64,000 bases of DNA from Actinorugispora endophytica (GCF_004363075.1 NZ_SNYN01000001.1:535938-599937), one strand, 5' to 3'; positions 8,383 through 16,489 are shown, counted from the stretch's first letter. Notes: a model not told the origin generated them from the letters alone. Numbers and translations are program-made.

Positions 8383-9690
8383 TCAGACGCGCCCGCACGA
8401 GGCGATCCTCGACTGTTGCCGCTCCAGGCTGCCACGGTAGACCCCCAGCAGTCCGTCCACGGTCGCGGACCAGCTGAGCCCGGCCGCGTGCCGGACCGCG
8501 GCGGCGGCCATCCGCCTGTGCCCGGCGGGCTCGGTGACCACCCTCTGCAGGACGCGGGCGTAGTCCTCGGGGTCGTGCCCGTCGATCAGCACTCCGGAGA
8601 CTCCGTCGCGCACCGCCGTGGGCAGCCCGCCCACGTTGGCCGCGACCACGGGCGTACCGCAGGCCTGGGACTCCACCGCGACCAGGCCGAAGGACTCCGA
8701 GTGGGACGGCACCACGGTGACGGTGGCGGCCCGGTAGTAGTGCGCGAGTTCGGTGCGCGAGCGCGGCGGTTCCAGCCGCACGATGTCGGCGATGCCGAGC
8801 GAGTCCGCCAGTTCGACGAGGTGGGCGGGCTCGGCGTACCCGGTCCCGGACAGGCCGCCGACGATCGCGACGACGAGCCTGTCGCGCAGTTCGGGCGCAC
8901 GCTCCACCAGCCGGGCCGCCGCGCGCAGCAGCACGTCGGGGGCCTTGAGACGCTGGACGCGGCCGACGAACAGCAGCAGCACGGCGTCGGCGGGCAGGCC
9001 GATCCGGCGCAGCGACCTCGTACGCGGACCGGGCGTGAACACGTCCAGGTCCACCCCCGGTGGAACGGTCGCGATGCGGTCGGGGTCGGCGCCGTAGTAG
9101 TTGACGAGCTGGACGGCCTCCTCGTCGGTGTTGGCGACGAGGCGGTCCGAGAAGGAGACGAGTTCGTCCTCGCCGCGCACCCGCGCCTCGGGTTCGGGGG
9201 TGTCGCCCTCGGCCAGCGCCATGTTCTTCACCCGGGCCATGGTGTGCATGGACTGCACGAGCGGCACGCCCCACTGCCGCGCGGCCGACCATCCGGCCTG
9301 CCCGGAAAGCCAGTAATGGCCGTGCACGAGGTCGTAGTGCCCGGCGAGGTTCTCCGCCTCCGCGCGCAGCACGCCGTGCACGAACGGGCACAGGTAGCGG
9401 GCCAGGGCCGCCTTGTCGAGCTTGCCGTAGGGGCCCGCTGCGATGTTCCGGACGGTGACCCCGGGGGCCATCTCGACCTCGGGCGGCTGGTCGAAGGAGG
9501 TGGCCCGGGTGAACACGTCGACGGCGACACCGCGCTCGGCCAGCCGCTTCGCGACCTCGACGACGTAGACGTTCATCCCGCCCGCGTCCCCGGTGCCGGG
9601 CTGGTCGAGCGGAGAGGTGTGCAGACTGATGGTGGCGATCCTGCGAGGGGCAGCCGTCCCGGTTCCCCGCGCCACGTCCGGTGTCTCCAC
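8383..9690 (-). CDS. mshA: D-inositol-3-phosphate glycosyltransferase (mycothiol)
   Basis: A 435-residue GT4 glycosyltransferase catalysing the first step of mycothiol synthesis: transfer of GlcNAc from UDP-GlcNAc to 1-L-myo-inositol 1-phosphate. The N-terminal Rossmann half has SLHTSPLDQPGTGDAGG and the HGHYWLSG motif. The C-terminal half has LLFVGRVQRLKAPD and the nucleotide-binding ESFGLVAVESQACGTPVVA. The GTG start (VETPDVARG) is chosen for its GAGGAG 5 nt upstream; the frame stays open further upstream without support. The presence of mshA places the organism among mycothiol-producing actinobacteria. Confidence 0.95.
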   Translation of the reverse strand: METPDVARGTGTAAPRRIATISLHTSPLDQPGTGDAGGMNVYVVEVAKRLAERGVAVDVFTRATSFDQPPEVEMAPGVTVRNIAAGPYGKLDKAALARYLCPFVHGVLRAEAENLAGHYDLVHGHYWLSGQAGWSAARQWGVPLVQSMHTMARVKNMALAEGDTPEPEARVRGEDELVSFSDRLVANTDEEAVQLVNYYGADPDRIATVPPGVDLDVFTPGPRTRSLRRIGLPADAVLLLFVGRVQRLKAPDVLLRAAARLVERAPELRDRLVVAIVGGLSGTGYAEPAHLVELADSLGIADIVRLEPPRSRTELAHYYRAATVTVVPSHSESFGLVAVESQACGTPVVAANVGGLPTAVRDGVSGVLIDGHDPEDYARVLQRVVTEPAGHRRMAAAAVRHAAGLSWSATVDGLLGVYRGSLERQQSRIASCGRV

Positions 9691-9926
9691 TCGACTCCTC
9701 GTCCCTTCCCGTTCCCACGCGCTCACTGCGCGCCACATCGGTCAACAGCCGCTCGGTGGCGCGGTGTTCCCAATAATGGCCGCGTGGTCCCGGCCGCCCG
9801 GAGATCGGGGTGGGGATCGGGGCGCGGCGGAAGGCTCGCAGCCCCGGCACCTCCGGCTCCGCGTGCCCGGTCCCGCTGCTCCGCCTGCCGCGCGGAGTGG
9901 GGAAGGTCACGCTTCCGGACCGCTGC

Positions 9927-10925
9927 TCAGGCGTCCTCGGGGCCCGCAGGCGCGCGCCAGCCCTCCACCAGGAAGTCGACCGCGTCGGGAAAGGTCGGAC
10001 GCCAGGCGTCCATGGTGTGGCCGCCCGGGGGGAACAGGGTGGTGTGCTCGATGCCGCGCTCGGCCAGCAGGGCGGCGAAGCGTTCGGCCTCGCCGCCGAT
10101 CACGCCCTCCTGGAGGGGTGTCTCGTCCTCGGTCCCCTCGATGAGCATGAAGCGGATGTCCCGCGCGCGGGGTCCGTCCAGCAGCTGGTCCGGGGCATGC
10201 GGATCGGGGTTGTCGCCGAAGGTTCCGGACGGGTCGTCCACTTTGAAGTAACCCGCCCAGCTGACGACCTGGGCGTAGTCGTCCGGATGCCGCAGGGACA
10301 GCGCCGCCGCGCCGTAGCCGCCCATGGAGAAGCCGCCGATGGCGCGCAGGGCCCGGGGGCGCGGGTTGTCGCCCTCGACCGCCTCGATCGCCTTGTCGGT
10401 CACGAAGGTCTCGATCTTGAAGCTGCCGTCCACCGAGTCGCCCCACTCGGTGTCCCTCGCCATCTCCTCCTGGCCGTAGGGGGCGGCGATGACGAACTCC
10501 ACGCCGCTGCGGCACATCTCCTCGTCCAGCAGCGGCCCGACGTCGGCGTCGCGCAGCCAGCGGTGGGTGCCGGTGGAGCCGTGCAGCAGGTACAGGACCG
10601 GCCGGTCCGCGCTGTCCGGGCCGGGTGGCCGGCGGACCCAGATCGCGCGGGTGTCGTCGGGCGCGCCCTTGTCGGGAACCTCGATGATCTCGTCGGTGCC
10701 CGGCTCCCGGCACACCGGGACGTCGTACGGGCGCGGCAGCAGCCCGACCTGTCCGAGCAAGGGGCGCACCCGGTCGGGATCGGTGGCGGCGGATTCGCCG
10801 GCGCTCTCCGTGACGGCGTTCGCGTCTGTGGCCCTGTCCTCGGCAACGGCCACAACGCATGCGGCCATCACGGTGAGCGATGCGACGGCCAGGGTCGCGG
10901 TCAACGCCGATGACTTACCCAACAC
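9927..10925 (-). CDS. Secreted alpha/beta-hydrolase (esterase D / antigen 85-like)
   Basis: A 332-residue exported hydrolase. An N-terminal signal helix (about 6-28) contains a cysteine (VMAAC) that is a poor lipobox because -3 is Met. The hydrolase domain has YLLHGSTG (oxyanion region), the nucleophile elbow GGFSMGGYGA and the late catalytic His in PPGGHTMDAW. Members cleave esters or transfer acyl groups outside the cell; the substrate here is not predictable. The GTG start has GAGGA 7 nt upstream. It follows the macrodomain gene by 23 bp on the same strand, so the two may be cotranscribed. Confidence 0.85.
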   Translation of the reverse strand: MLGKSSALTATLAVASLTVMAACVVAVAEDRATDANAVTESAGESAATDPDRVRPLLGQVGLLPRPYDVPVCREPGTDEIIEVPDKGAPDDTRAIWVRRPPGPDSADRPVLYLLHGSTGTHRWLRDADVGPLLDEEMCRSGVEFVIAAPYGQEEMARDTEWGDSVDGSFKIETFVTDKAIEAVEGDNPRPRALRAIGGFSMGGYGAAALSLRHPDDYAQVVSWAGYFKVDDPSGTFGDNPDPHAPDQLLDGPRARDIRFMLIEGTEDETPLQEGVIGGEAERFAALLAERGIEHTTLFPPGGHTMDAWRPTFPDAVDFLVEGWRAPAGPEDA

Positions 10926-10948
10926 GTATCGTTCCTCAAGGTCAGGGA

Positions 10949-11470
10949 CTACTCGAGTGAGAGTTCGGCGAGTACTGAGGCAAAGGTCGAGTAAGCCTCA
11001 GCGCCAAAGAGGACAAACCGAATGTCACCCACTGTAGTAGAAGATTCGCGGAGTGTCATGACGGCGACACGCGCACCGTCGTCCATCGGCCAGCCGTAGA
11101 CGCCGGTGGAGATCGCGGGGAAGGCCACACTGCGCGCGCCGAGCTCGTCGGCGACACGCAGCGACTCGGCGTAGCAGGAGGCGAGGAGCGCCGAACGGTC
11201 CTCCGTCGGGCTGTACACCGGCCCGACCGTGTGGATCACCCACCGCGCGGGCAGCCGCCCGGCCGTGGTGGCCACCGCCTGGCCCGTGGGCAATCCTCCG
11301 CCGTACCGGGAGGCGCGCAGCGCCCGGCACTCGGCCAGGATCTCCGGGCCGCCCCTGCGGTGGATGGCGCCGTCCACCCCGCCTCCGCCGAGCAGGGTGG
11401 AGTTGGCCGCGTTGACCACCGCGTCCACCCGTTCCTCGGTGATGTCGCCCCGAACCAGCCCGATCCTCAT
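10949..11470 (-). CDS. Macrodomain protein (O-acetyl-ADP-ribose deacetylase type)
   Basis: A 173-residue single-domain macro protein of the MacroD/YmdB class. It shows VDAVVNAANSTLLGGGGVDGAIH split as VDAVVNAANS and LLGGGGVDGAIH (ADP-ribose pocket and catalytic Asn/Gly loop) and the phosphate-binding FPAISTGVYGWP. Such enzymes remove ADP-ribose or acetyl groups from ADP-ribosylated targets in the cytoplasm. The ATG start gives the family length. It lies upstream of the esterase gene and may share its transcript. Confidence 0.93.
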   Translation of the reverse strand: MRIGLVRGDITEERVDAVVNAANSTLLGGGGVDGAIHRRGGPEILAECRALRASRYGGGLPTGQAVATTAGRLPARWVIHTVGPVYSPTEDRSALLASCYAESLRVADELGARSVAFPAISTGVYGWPMDDGARVAVMTLRESSTTVGDIRFVLFGAEAYSTFASVLAELSLE

Positions 11471-11565
11471 CCCCGCCCCCTTCTCACACGAATCCCCCGG
11501 CGACCGGCCTTGGCGGTCGCGAACAGCCCTTATCGCACTTTCTCACCCTGAGCGACCACATGTTT

Positions 11566-11595
11566 CCGGAAGGTGCTTAACCGTTGCCCTTCCGG
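11566..11595. other. Inverted repeat upstream of the amidase
   Basis: CCGGAAGG and CCTTCCGG are separated by 14 nt, about 60 bp before the amidase ATG. It could be an operator or a weak hairpin; no further support is visible. Confidence 0.4.
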
Positions 11596-11653
11596 GGCAA
11601 ACAATCCGGTAAAGCCCTACCCAAGGACGTTCTCTCCCCGCACGGAGGGCCGT

Positions 11654-13723
11654 ATGCCCCGTCCCGAGAACTACGTGTCCAGATCCGCCCTCGGCTGGGG
11701 GCCGTCCCCGGCCGGGCGGGCCGACCCGAAGAGCGGCCTGGTGATCCACTACGACTCCACCGACCAGCGCCTCGCCGACAAGCCCCACGCCGAGTGCCTC
11801 GCCTACTGGAGGCGCGTCAGGGAGTTCCACACCGGGCCGGCTCGCGGGTGGGCCGACATCGGTTACTGCGTCGACGAATCGACCGAGATCCTCACCGAGG
11901 ACGGCTGGAAGACCTTCCGGCAGGTCAACGAGAGCGACATCGTCCTCACTCTCCACCACGAGACCGGGATGTCGCAGTGGCAGCCGGTTCTGGCCGTGAA
12001 CATCTTCCCGAAGGCCTCTCGGGAACTGGTGCTCATGGAGGGCCGGGACCACTCCTCCCTGACCACCCCCGCCCACAGGTGGCCCGTGGAGCGTTTCCAC
12101 CGGCGCACGGGCACCGAAGGGAAGAAGGACGGCAGCGGCAAGTGGGCTGCCACCGGCCGGGCAGAGCGCGCACCGCAGGGGCGTGAGCGCGTGTGGGCGA
12201 CCACCGAGTCCCTGACCTACCGGGACCGCGTCCCGCTGTCAGCGCCCTGTGGCGGCCTGCCGACCGAACCCAAGTGGTCGGACGCCCTCGTCGAACTGGT
12301 GGCGTGGTTCTGGGCCGAAGGCCACGACAAGCCACAAAGCAGGAGCCGGTCTCCCGGCACCGGGGTGGCGATCCGCCAGTCGGAACAGAAGAACCCCGGG
12401 AACGCGGCCCGGATCAGAGCGGCACTTCACGCCCTGTTCGGCCCCGCCTGTGACGGGTTCCCCCCGCCCGGTCCCGTTCCGGACGGGGTTCCCCGATGGG
12501 GGGAGGCCCGGAACAGGAACGTGGCGGAGTTCCGCCTCTCCGCGGGAGCGGAGCGCGTCCTGGCCGACCAGGCACCGGACCGGGTACCGCGACACGAGTT
12601 CCTGCGCACGCTCACCCGAGCCCAGCTCGACCTGTTCCTTCAGGTGTCTCTGCTGGCGGATGGGCACGGCAACCGGACGGTCGACGCTCAGGCGCTCAGC
12701 CAGAAGAGCAGAGCCGCCGCCGAGGCGTTCCAGTTCGCCGCGACGTTGGCCGGCCACGCGACCTCGCTGCGCCGTCGGCCTCCCACCAAGAACACGAAGT
12801 ACGACATGTGGAAGGTCGAACTGCGTCGGAAGACCCACTTCTCTCCCAAGGCAGCAGCCGCGCGCGAGTCGACGTTCTCCATCACCCGGGAGCCCTACGA
12901 AGGCCACATCTGGTGTCCGACGACTCCGAACGGGACCTGGCTGGCCCGCCGCAAGGGAACGGTGTACTTCACCGGGAACTCCTTCATGGCGTGTCCGCAC
13001 GCCTACGTGATCGAGGGACGCGGCCTGTTCCGGACCCAGGCCGCGCAACCCGGCGGCAACACCACCCACTACTCGGTGACGCTCGCGACCGGGCCGACCG
13101 ACGAGATCACCCCCGGCCAGGTCAACGCCGTGCGCCAGCTCCGCGAGTGGCTCATGGAGCCGCGCTCCAGCATCGCCGGGACGGTGAAGGGGCACCGCGA
13201 CTTCGTCCCGACGTCGTGCCCCGGCGACGAGGCGTACGCCCTCGTCCGGAACGGGACCTTCGCCGAACCCGCGACCTGGGGAAGCATTCCTTCTTCGGAG
13301 GACGACATGCCGCACTACCTGAACATGGCGCACACCAAGCGCGTGGAGATCCCGCCCAGCAGATACGTCGCCCTGCGCTGGGACACCGTGTGGACCGACA
13401 CCGCCGGGACCGCGCACAAAGACGGGCTCGCCGTCATGACCAGGCCCGGCGACGTCAACGGGGCCCTGTGGCTCGACCTGGAGGGGCTGGAGACGGGCCG
13501 CGAGGTCCAGATCCGCATGGTCGACTACATCCGCGCCACGAAGGAGTACCAGCTGCACCCGCCCGCGGAGGGGCTCGGCACGGGCGGCCGCGAGTTCCCG
13601 GTGATCCCGGTCGTCAACCGGATCGCCGACGGCCGGACGATGGATCTGCGCCTGCACAACGTCGGCAGGCATCCGATCCACCTGAACCGCGCCACGTTCA
13701 AGGGCCACGTGTGGCCGCGCTGA
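11654..13723 (+). CDS. N-acetylmuramoyl-L-alanine amidase precursor interrupted by an intein
   Basis: A 689-residue precursor. The host is a peptidoglycan amidase of the PGRP/amidase_2 family, cleaving the bond between MurNAc and L-Ala: zinc ligands H32 (VIHYDST), H514 (KGHRDF) and C522 (SCPGD). An intein of 371 residues (72-442) interrupts the WADIGY / SFMACPHAYVIEGRG core; removal restores a 318-residue enzyme. A beta-rich C-terminal part of about 135 residues (from MPHYLN) resembles phage lysin or tail add-ons but was not identified. There is no signal peptide, as in phage endolysins. The ATG has GGAGGG upstream. Neighbouring small accessory genes suggest a prophage or element remnant. Confidence 0.88.
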   Translation: MPRPENYVSRSALGWGPSPAGRADPKSGLVIHYDSTDQRLADKPHAECLAYWRRVREFHTGPARGWADIGYCVDESTEILTEDGWKTFRQVNESDIVLTLHHETGMSQWQPVLAVNIFPKASRELVLMEGRDHSSLTTPAHRWPVERFHRRTGTEGKKDGSGKWAATGRAERAPQGRERVWATTESLTYRDRVPLSAPCGGLPTEPKWSDALVELVAWFWAEGHDKPQSRSRSPGTGVAIRQSEQKNPGNAARIRAALHALFGPACDGFPPPGPVPDGVPRWGEARNRNVAEFRLSAGAERVLADQAPDRVPRHEFLRTLTRAQLDLFLQVSLLADGHGNRTVDAQALSQKSRAAAEAFQFAATLAGHATSLRRRPPTKNTKYDMWKVELRRKTHFSPKAAAARESTFSITREPYEGHIWCPTTPNGTWLARRKGTVYFTGNSFMACPHAYVIEGRGLFRTQAAQPGGNTTHYSVTLATGPTDEITPGQVNAVRQLREWLMEPRSSIAGTVKGHRDFVPTSCPGDEAYALVRNGTFAEPATWGSIPSSEDDMPHYLNMAHTKRVEIPPSRYVALRWDTVWTDTAGTAHKDGLAVMTRPGDVNGALWLDLEGLETGREVQIRMVDYIRATKEYQLHPPAEGLGTGGREFPVIPVVNRIADGRTMDLRLHNVGRHPIHLNRATFKGHVWPR
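11867..12979 (+). other. Intein with DOD homing endonuclease (in the amidase gene)
   Basis: The element is in frame inside the amidase. It begins with Cys1 (CVDESTEILTEDGW), has the block B TxxH at T67-H70 (TTPAH), and ends with the C-terminal blocks CPTTPNGTWLARRKGTVYF and then TGN, followed by Ser+1 of the host. The penultimate residue is Gly rather than His. Two LAGLIDADG-like stretches (LVELVAWFWAEGHD at 141-154; LFLQVSLLADGHG at 256-268) mark a DOD endonuclease; the first has Glu instead of the usual Asp. Splicing is expected because all terminal nucleophiles are present. Confidence 0.9.
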
Positions 13724-13818
13724 CACCGGGGTCCCGGCCGGGCCCCGCCCCGGCCGCCCGCTCAGTGTCCGCGCGACCCGTTGACGGAAGACGCCGGACC
13801 CCCTTCCCCACAAGGGGA

Positions 13819-13830
13819 CCAAGTACTTGG
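13819..13830. other. 12-bp palindrome in the amidase 3' spacer
   Basis: CCAAGTACTTGG is a perfect 12-bp palindrome inside a larger weak fold (GGACCCC ... GGGGTCC). It may be part of a terminator for the amidase gene or an operator; function is not established. Confidence 0.4.
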
Positions 13831-13880
13831 CCAGGGGTCCTACAGTACGGAGTGCGGGGGCTTCTTCGCGTGCGCGGCCC

Positions 13881-13909
13881 GCCTGCCAGCTCATCCCTGG
13901 CTGGCAGGC
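13881..13909. terminator. Terminator hairpin of the small-gene cluster
   Basis: A perfect 10-bp stem, GCCTGCCAGC / GCTGGCAGGC, with a 9-nt loop. It ends 3 bp from the stop codon of the minus-strand gene and faces the amidase from the other side. Confidence 0.7.
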
Positions 13910-13911
13910 GT

Positions 13912-14274
13912 CTACGGCGACCGCCGCATCCACGCGCTCGCCTGCTCGGCGGCGCCCGGCTCCCGCAGATGCGGCGACCGCAGCAGAGATAGTGCCTGCC
14001 CGTAGGCGGCCGCGAGGCGGCGCACGACGTCCTCGACGGCACGCGGATCCACCGAGCCGGACAGCGGCTCCGGCCCGTCGTCCGCCGCCGTGTACACCTC
14101 GACCCGGCAGCCGACGTGCACCGCGACCGAGTTCAGGTCCACGACCTCGACGCGGATCGCGTCCGGCGCGACCAGGGCCGCGATCTCCTCGGCCGTCAGC
14201 CAGTGCTCGCCGGGCGACAGCTCCCGGCCTTCGGGGCCAGCCGCCTGGTCGCCGCCGATGTCGTAGGTGGCCAC
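13912..14274 (-). CDS. Hypothetical protein, 120 residues
   Basis: Not recognised. It is a small acidic cytoplasmic protein with the segments HWLTAEEIAALVAPDAIRV, split here as HWLTAEEIAALV and APDAIRV, and a helical C-terminal half (DPRAVEDVVRRLAAAYGQALS). No membrane segment or known motif is visible. GTG start with GGGAGG upstream. It is the third gene of a minus-strand set (14873 down to 13912) that lies between an intein-bearing lysin and an HTH/UTRA regulator, the kind of cargo seen in integrative elements. Confidence 0.6.
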   Translation of the reverse strand: MATYDIGGDQAAGPEGRELSPGEHWLTAEEIAALVAPDAIRVEVVDLNSVAVHVGCRVEVYTAADDGPEPLSGSVDPRAVEDVVRRLAAAYGQALSLLRSPHLREPGAAEQASAWMRRSP

Positions 14275-14286
14275 AGCCGTCCTCCC

Positions 14287-14472
14287 TCAGTCGATGGTGA
14301 TGTCCCACCAGTCCACGCCGAGGCCCTCCAGCTCGGCCTGGACCAGGTCGCGGACGTGGTCGCGGATCGCCTGCTCGGGGCCGAGTCCGTGCTCGAACCG
14401 GTACGCCTGCTCCTGTTCGGCCGTGAGGGCCAGGTCCAGGCGCAACCGGAGCCGAAGCCGGGGCCGGGTCAC
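14287..14472 (-). CDS. Small hypothetical protein, 61 residues
   Basis: Not recognised. The protein begins VTRPRLRLRLRLDLALTAE and has a helical, acidic second half (EQAIRDHVRDLVQAELEGLGV, given here with positions about 34-54) ending in WWDITID. Its GTG start overlaps the stop of the preceding gene (GTGA), so it is probably translated by coupling. The overlap and the protein-like second half are the evidence that it is real; the alternative long reading of this frame upstream is low-complexity. Confidence 0.55.
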   Translation of the reverse strand: MTRPRLRLRLRLDLALTAEQEQAYRFEHGLGPEQAIRDHVRDLVQAELEGLGVDWWDITID

Positions 14473-14873
14473 GGGGCGGGCGCGTAGGCGCGGGCGCGGC
14501 CGCCGCGCGGCGGGCGGGCGCGGGCGATGTCCGGGTTCGTCGGCGGCACGACGTAGGCGTACAGCGCCCAGTCCAGGGTGGCGAGGTCGCCCGCGGCGAC
14601 GATGGTGCCGTTGGCGCGGTGCCGCGCCGTGTAGGGGGCGCGGCCACCGTACTCGTAGGTGATCTCCCACAGGGGGCTGTGGGTTTCGGCGGTCTCGGCG
14701 AACGCCGGGTAGTTCGGGATGCGGGCCTCGGGCGCGGGGATGGGCCGGGCCTGGCGGCGCGGGGGCGCGGCGTGGCGCGGCGCGGGCAGCACCGGCTGGG
14801 CGGGCCCGGTCCGACGAACCGGTGTGGCCATCGCCAGCAGTAGCGAAACAAGCAGATACAGGAAGCGCATCAT
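14469..14873 (-). CDS. Small exported or membrane-anchored protein, 134 residues
   Basis: Not recognised. An N-terminal hydrophobic segment (MMRFLYLLVSLLLAMATPV) is followed by a Pro/Arg/Ala-rich stretch (about 20-48) and a compact domain (about 50-115: NYPAFAETAETHSPLWEITYEYGG ... LDWALYAYVVPP). It looks like a secreted or lipid-free anchored protein. The first of two ATGs has AGGA directly upstream and the second is 7 nt from it; either may be used. The gene overlaps the next one by a GTGA junction. Confidence 0.6.
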   Translation of the reverse strand: MMRFLYLLVSLLLAMATPVRRTGPAQPVLPAPRHAAPPRRQARPIPAPEARIPNYPAFAETAETHSPLWEITYEYGGRAPYTARHRANGTIVAAGDLATLDWALYAYVVPPTNPDIARARPPRGGRARAYAPAP

Positions 14874-15177
14874 CGATCCTTCGGTCGCATGCGGCTGGGA
14901 GGGCCGCTCCACCAGGGAGATGGGGCCGCGCGACCGGTGACCGCCAAGTCAGGCACGGCCGCGCGGCGTCCGGAGCGCGCGAGCCAGAGGTGTGGGGCAA
15001 ACTGGGGTCTGTGACCGCCAATCATCCGCCCGCCCTCTCTACCCCGGATAGTCCCTTATGGGAGACTATTTATAGGGGCTAAACTTTGCGCTACCGCGAC
15101 GGTAACCCAGCCGTGCGACCACGCACAATAGAGGGGCTAAAGTTCGCGGGTGGATTTCGAGAAGAGGACCCACCAGC
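14874..15177 (+). promoter_or_regulatory. Divergent promoter region with operator-like repeats
   Basis: This spacer separates the small-gene cluster from the HTH/UTRA regulator. It holds a dyad, ATAGTC-10 nt-GACTAT (15048-15069), and a direct repeat AGGGGCTAAAstTyGCG at 15074-15090 and 15132-15148, 58 bp apart. These AT-richer motifs in an otherwise GC-rich spacer are likely binding sites for the adjacent regulator, controlling both directions. Confidence 0.55.
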
Positions 15178-15987
15178 GTGGATGCGAGGACGCTGCACGA
15201 CATTGCAGCCATCACCGACCCACTCGACCGGGCGCGCGCCGCGTCGAGCGCCATGACCACACTCCAGGGGCAGTCCGTGGAGCTGTCCCGAATTCGCCGT
15301 GCCGCGATCATCGAGGCGCAGCAGTCCGGGCTCCGCCAGGAGGACATCGCCCGACACCTCGGCGTCACCCCGGGGCGGGTCTCGCAAATGAAGAAGGCCG
15401 GCGCTGCTGACCACCAGGCGCCTGCCGGGCCGACCGAACCGCGGCCGCGCATCCTCGTACAGCGGGCGCTACCGACCCCGCCGGCAACCCGCGGATCGAG
15501 GAGTCTGTACCTCACCGAGGCTGCGCAGCAGGGCCTGGAACCGGAACGGAAGATGCTCTACGTGGGCCGCGAACCCGCGTCGGAGCACGTTGCCGCTGGG
15601 CTGCGCGTCGAAGCGGGTGAGGACGTGATCGCGCGCCGCAAAATGTTCTGGGCGAACACGGTACCGGTGCGAATCTCGACGTCCTACTTCCGGGTGGATG
15701 TCGCCGAGGGGACCCGGCTCGACGGGGACGGGTTCGTCCTCCCAACCCTCCAGGCCGCTATCGAGGAGATGGGCCACGTCTTCAGTCACGCCACCGAGAC
15801 GCTGACCGCGCGGCCGCCGACACCGTATGAGGCCGATCTCCTGGATGTTCCGGGCGAGTGGGTGGTGCAGGTGCTGCGGGTCAGCTACTCCATGGACGAT
15901 GCGCCGATCCACGCGCTGGAAACGGTTTGCGCTGCGTCCCGGCACGTGTTCCCGATCGGGCAGGTCGCAGGCTCTGACCAGTTCTGA
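15178..15987 (+). CDS. HTH-UTRA transcriptional regulator
   Basis: A 269-residue regulator. The N-terminal part (about 1-75) has a sigma-factor-like helix-turn-helix (SGLRQEDIARHLGVTPGRVSQ) instead of the winged helix usual for GntR proteins. The C-terminal part (about 105-265) is a UTRA ligand-binding domain: IARRKMFWANTVPVRISTSYFR in two halves (IARRKMFWANT, PVRISTSYF) and the end VQVLRVSYSMDDAPIHALE. UTRA domains bind small effectors such as sugars or metabolites. GTG start with GAAGAGG upstream. The repeats just upstream probably include its own operator. Confidence 0.75.
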   Translation: MDARTLHDIAAITDPLDRARAASSAMTTLQGQSVELSRIRRAAIIEAQQSGLRQEDIARHLGVTPGRVSQMKKAGAADHQAPAGPTEPRPRILVQRALPTPPATRGSRSLYLTEAAQQGLEPERKMLYVGREPASEHVAAGLRVEAGEDVIARRKMFWANTVPVRISTSYFRVDVAEGTRLDGDGFVLPTLQAAIEEMGHVFSHATETLTARPPTPYEADLLDVPGEWVVQVLRVSYSMDDAPIHALETVCAASRHVFPIGQVAGSDQF

Positions 15988-16020
15988 AAAACGCGACGGC
16001 CCCCCGGATCTTGGGTTCTA

Positions 16021-16065
16021 ACGGTGGTCGCAACACCCTGACTCTGGGGAGGTTGCGACCACCGT
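16021..16065. repeat. Perfect inverted repeat spanning a start codon
   Basis: ACGGTGGTCGCAAC (16021-16034) and its exact complement GTTGCGACCACCGT (16052-16065) flank a 17-nt loop. The right arm contains the GTG start of the IS30-like open frame, so the structure is either an insertion-sequence end or an RNA hairpin that hides the start. Confidence 0.7.
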
Positions 16066-16408
16066 GTCGTTTTCCAAGCAAGAACTAGCCCGGCTGCGGG
16101 AACGGTTCCTAGAACGGATGGCCCAGTCCGGCAACGTCACCGGGACAGCCCGAGAGCTGGGGATCAATCGCAACACCGCGTTCGGGTGGGCACGCAAAGC
16201 AGGGCTGCGCTCCCGGCGAGGGGATCCCCCCCGACGTCGTAGACCGCGTCCGCAGCATCCTGCGCACCGCCCGGATCATCCGGGACTCGCTCCCGCCCCA
16301 CGAGGCCGCGCTCGCCGCGTACACGCCGGGCGGGATGCCGGTCGCCGAGATCGAGGCGCTCATCACCCGCCAGCGCGCCGCGGCTAGGGCTCTTCCTAAG
16401 CAGGGATG
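16064..16408 (+). pseudogene. Truncated IS30-like transposase end, frameshifted
   Basis: The first 50 residues (SFSKQELARLRERFLERM, then SGNVTGTARELGINRNTAFG and WARKAGLRS) look like the N-terminal helix-turn-helix of actinobacterial IS30-type transposases. The remainder of a transposase is missing. After a run of seven C (16226-16232) a second protein-like stretch continues in the +1 frame (DVVDRVRSILRTARIIRDSL ... YTPGGMPVAEIEALITRQRA) to a TGA at 16406-16408. With six C the two would be one protein of about 114 residues. Either a decayed IS end joined to another gene or a small frameshifted gene is possible; the IS30 call is from memory of the family. Confidence 0.45.
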
Positions 16409-16440
16409 ATCATGGCTGGGTCTGGGAAGTACTATTCACC

Positions 16441-16489
16441 GCACATCGGGACGCGCTATCGTGGCGTTTCCGCAGGTCGCACATCGGGA
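16441..16489. repeat. Direct repeat upstream of blaI
   Basis: GCACATCGGGA occurs at 16441-16451 and 16479-16489. Its purpose is unknown; it lies about 50-100 bp before the blaI-like start. Confidence 0.5.

Noticed and set aside
11654-16408. Complete prophage
   Set aside because: Only a lysin-like gene and an IS stub are phage or mobile-element related; no capsid, terminase, integrase or attachment repeats were seen.
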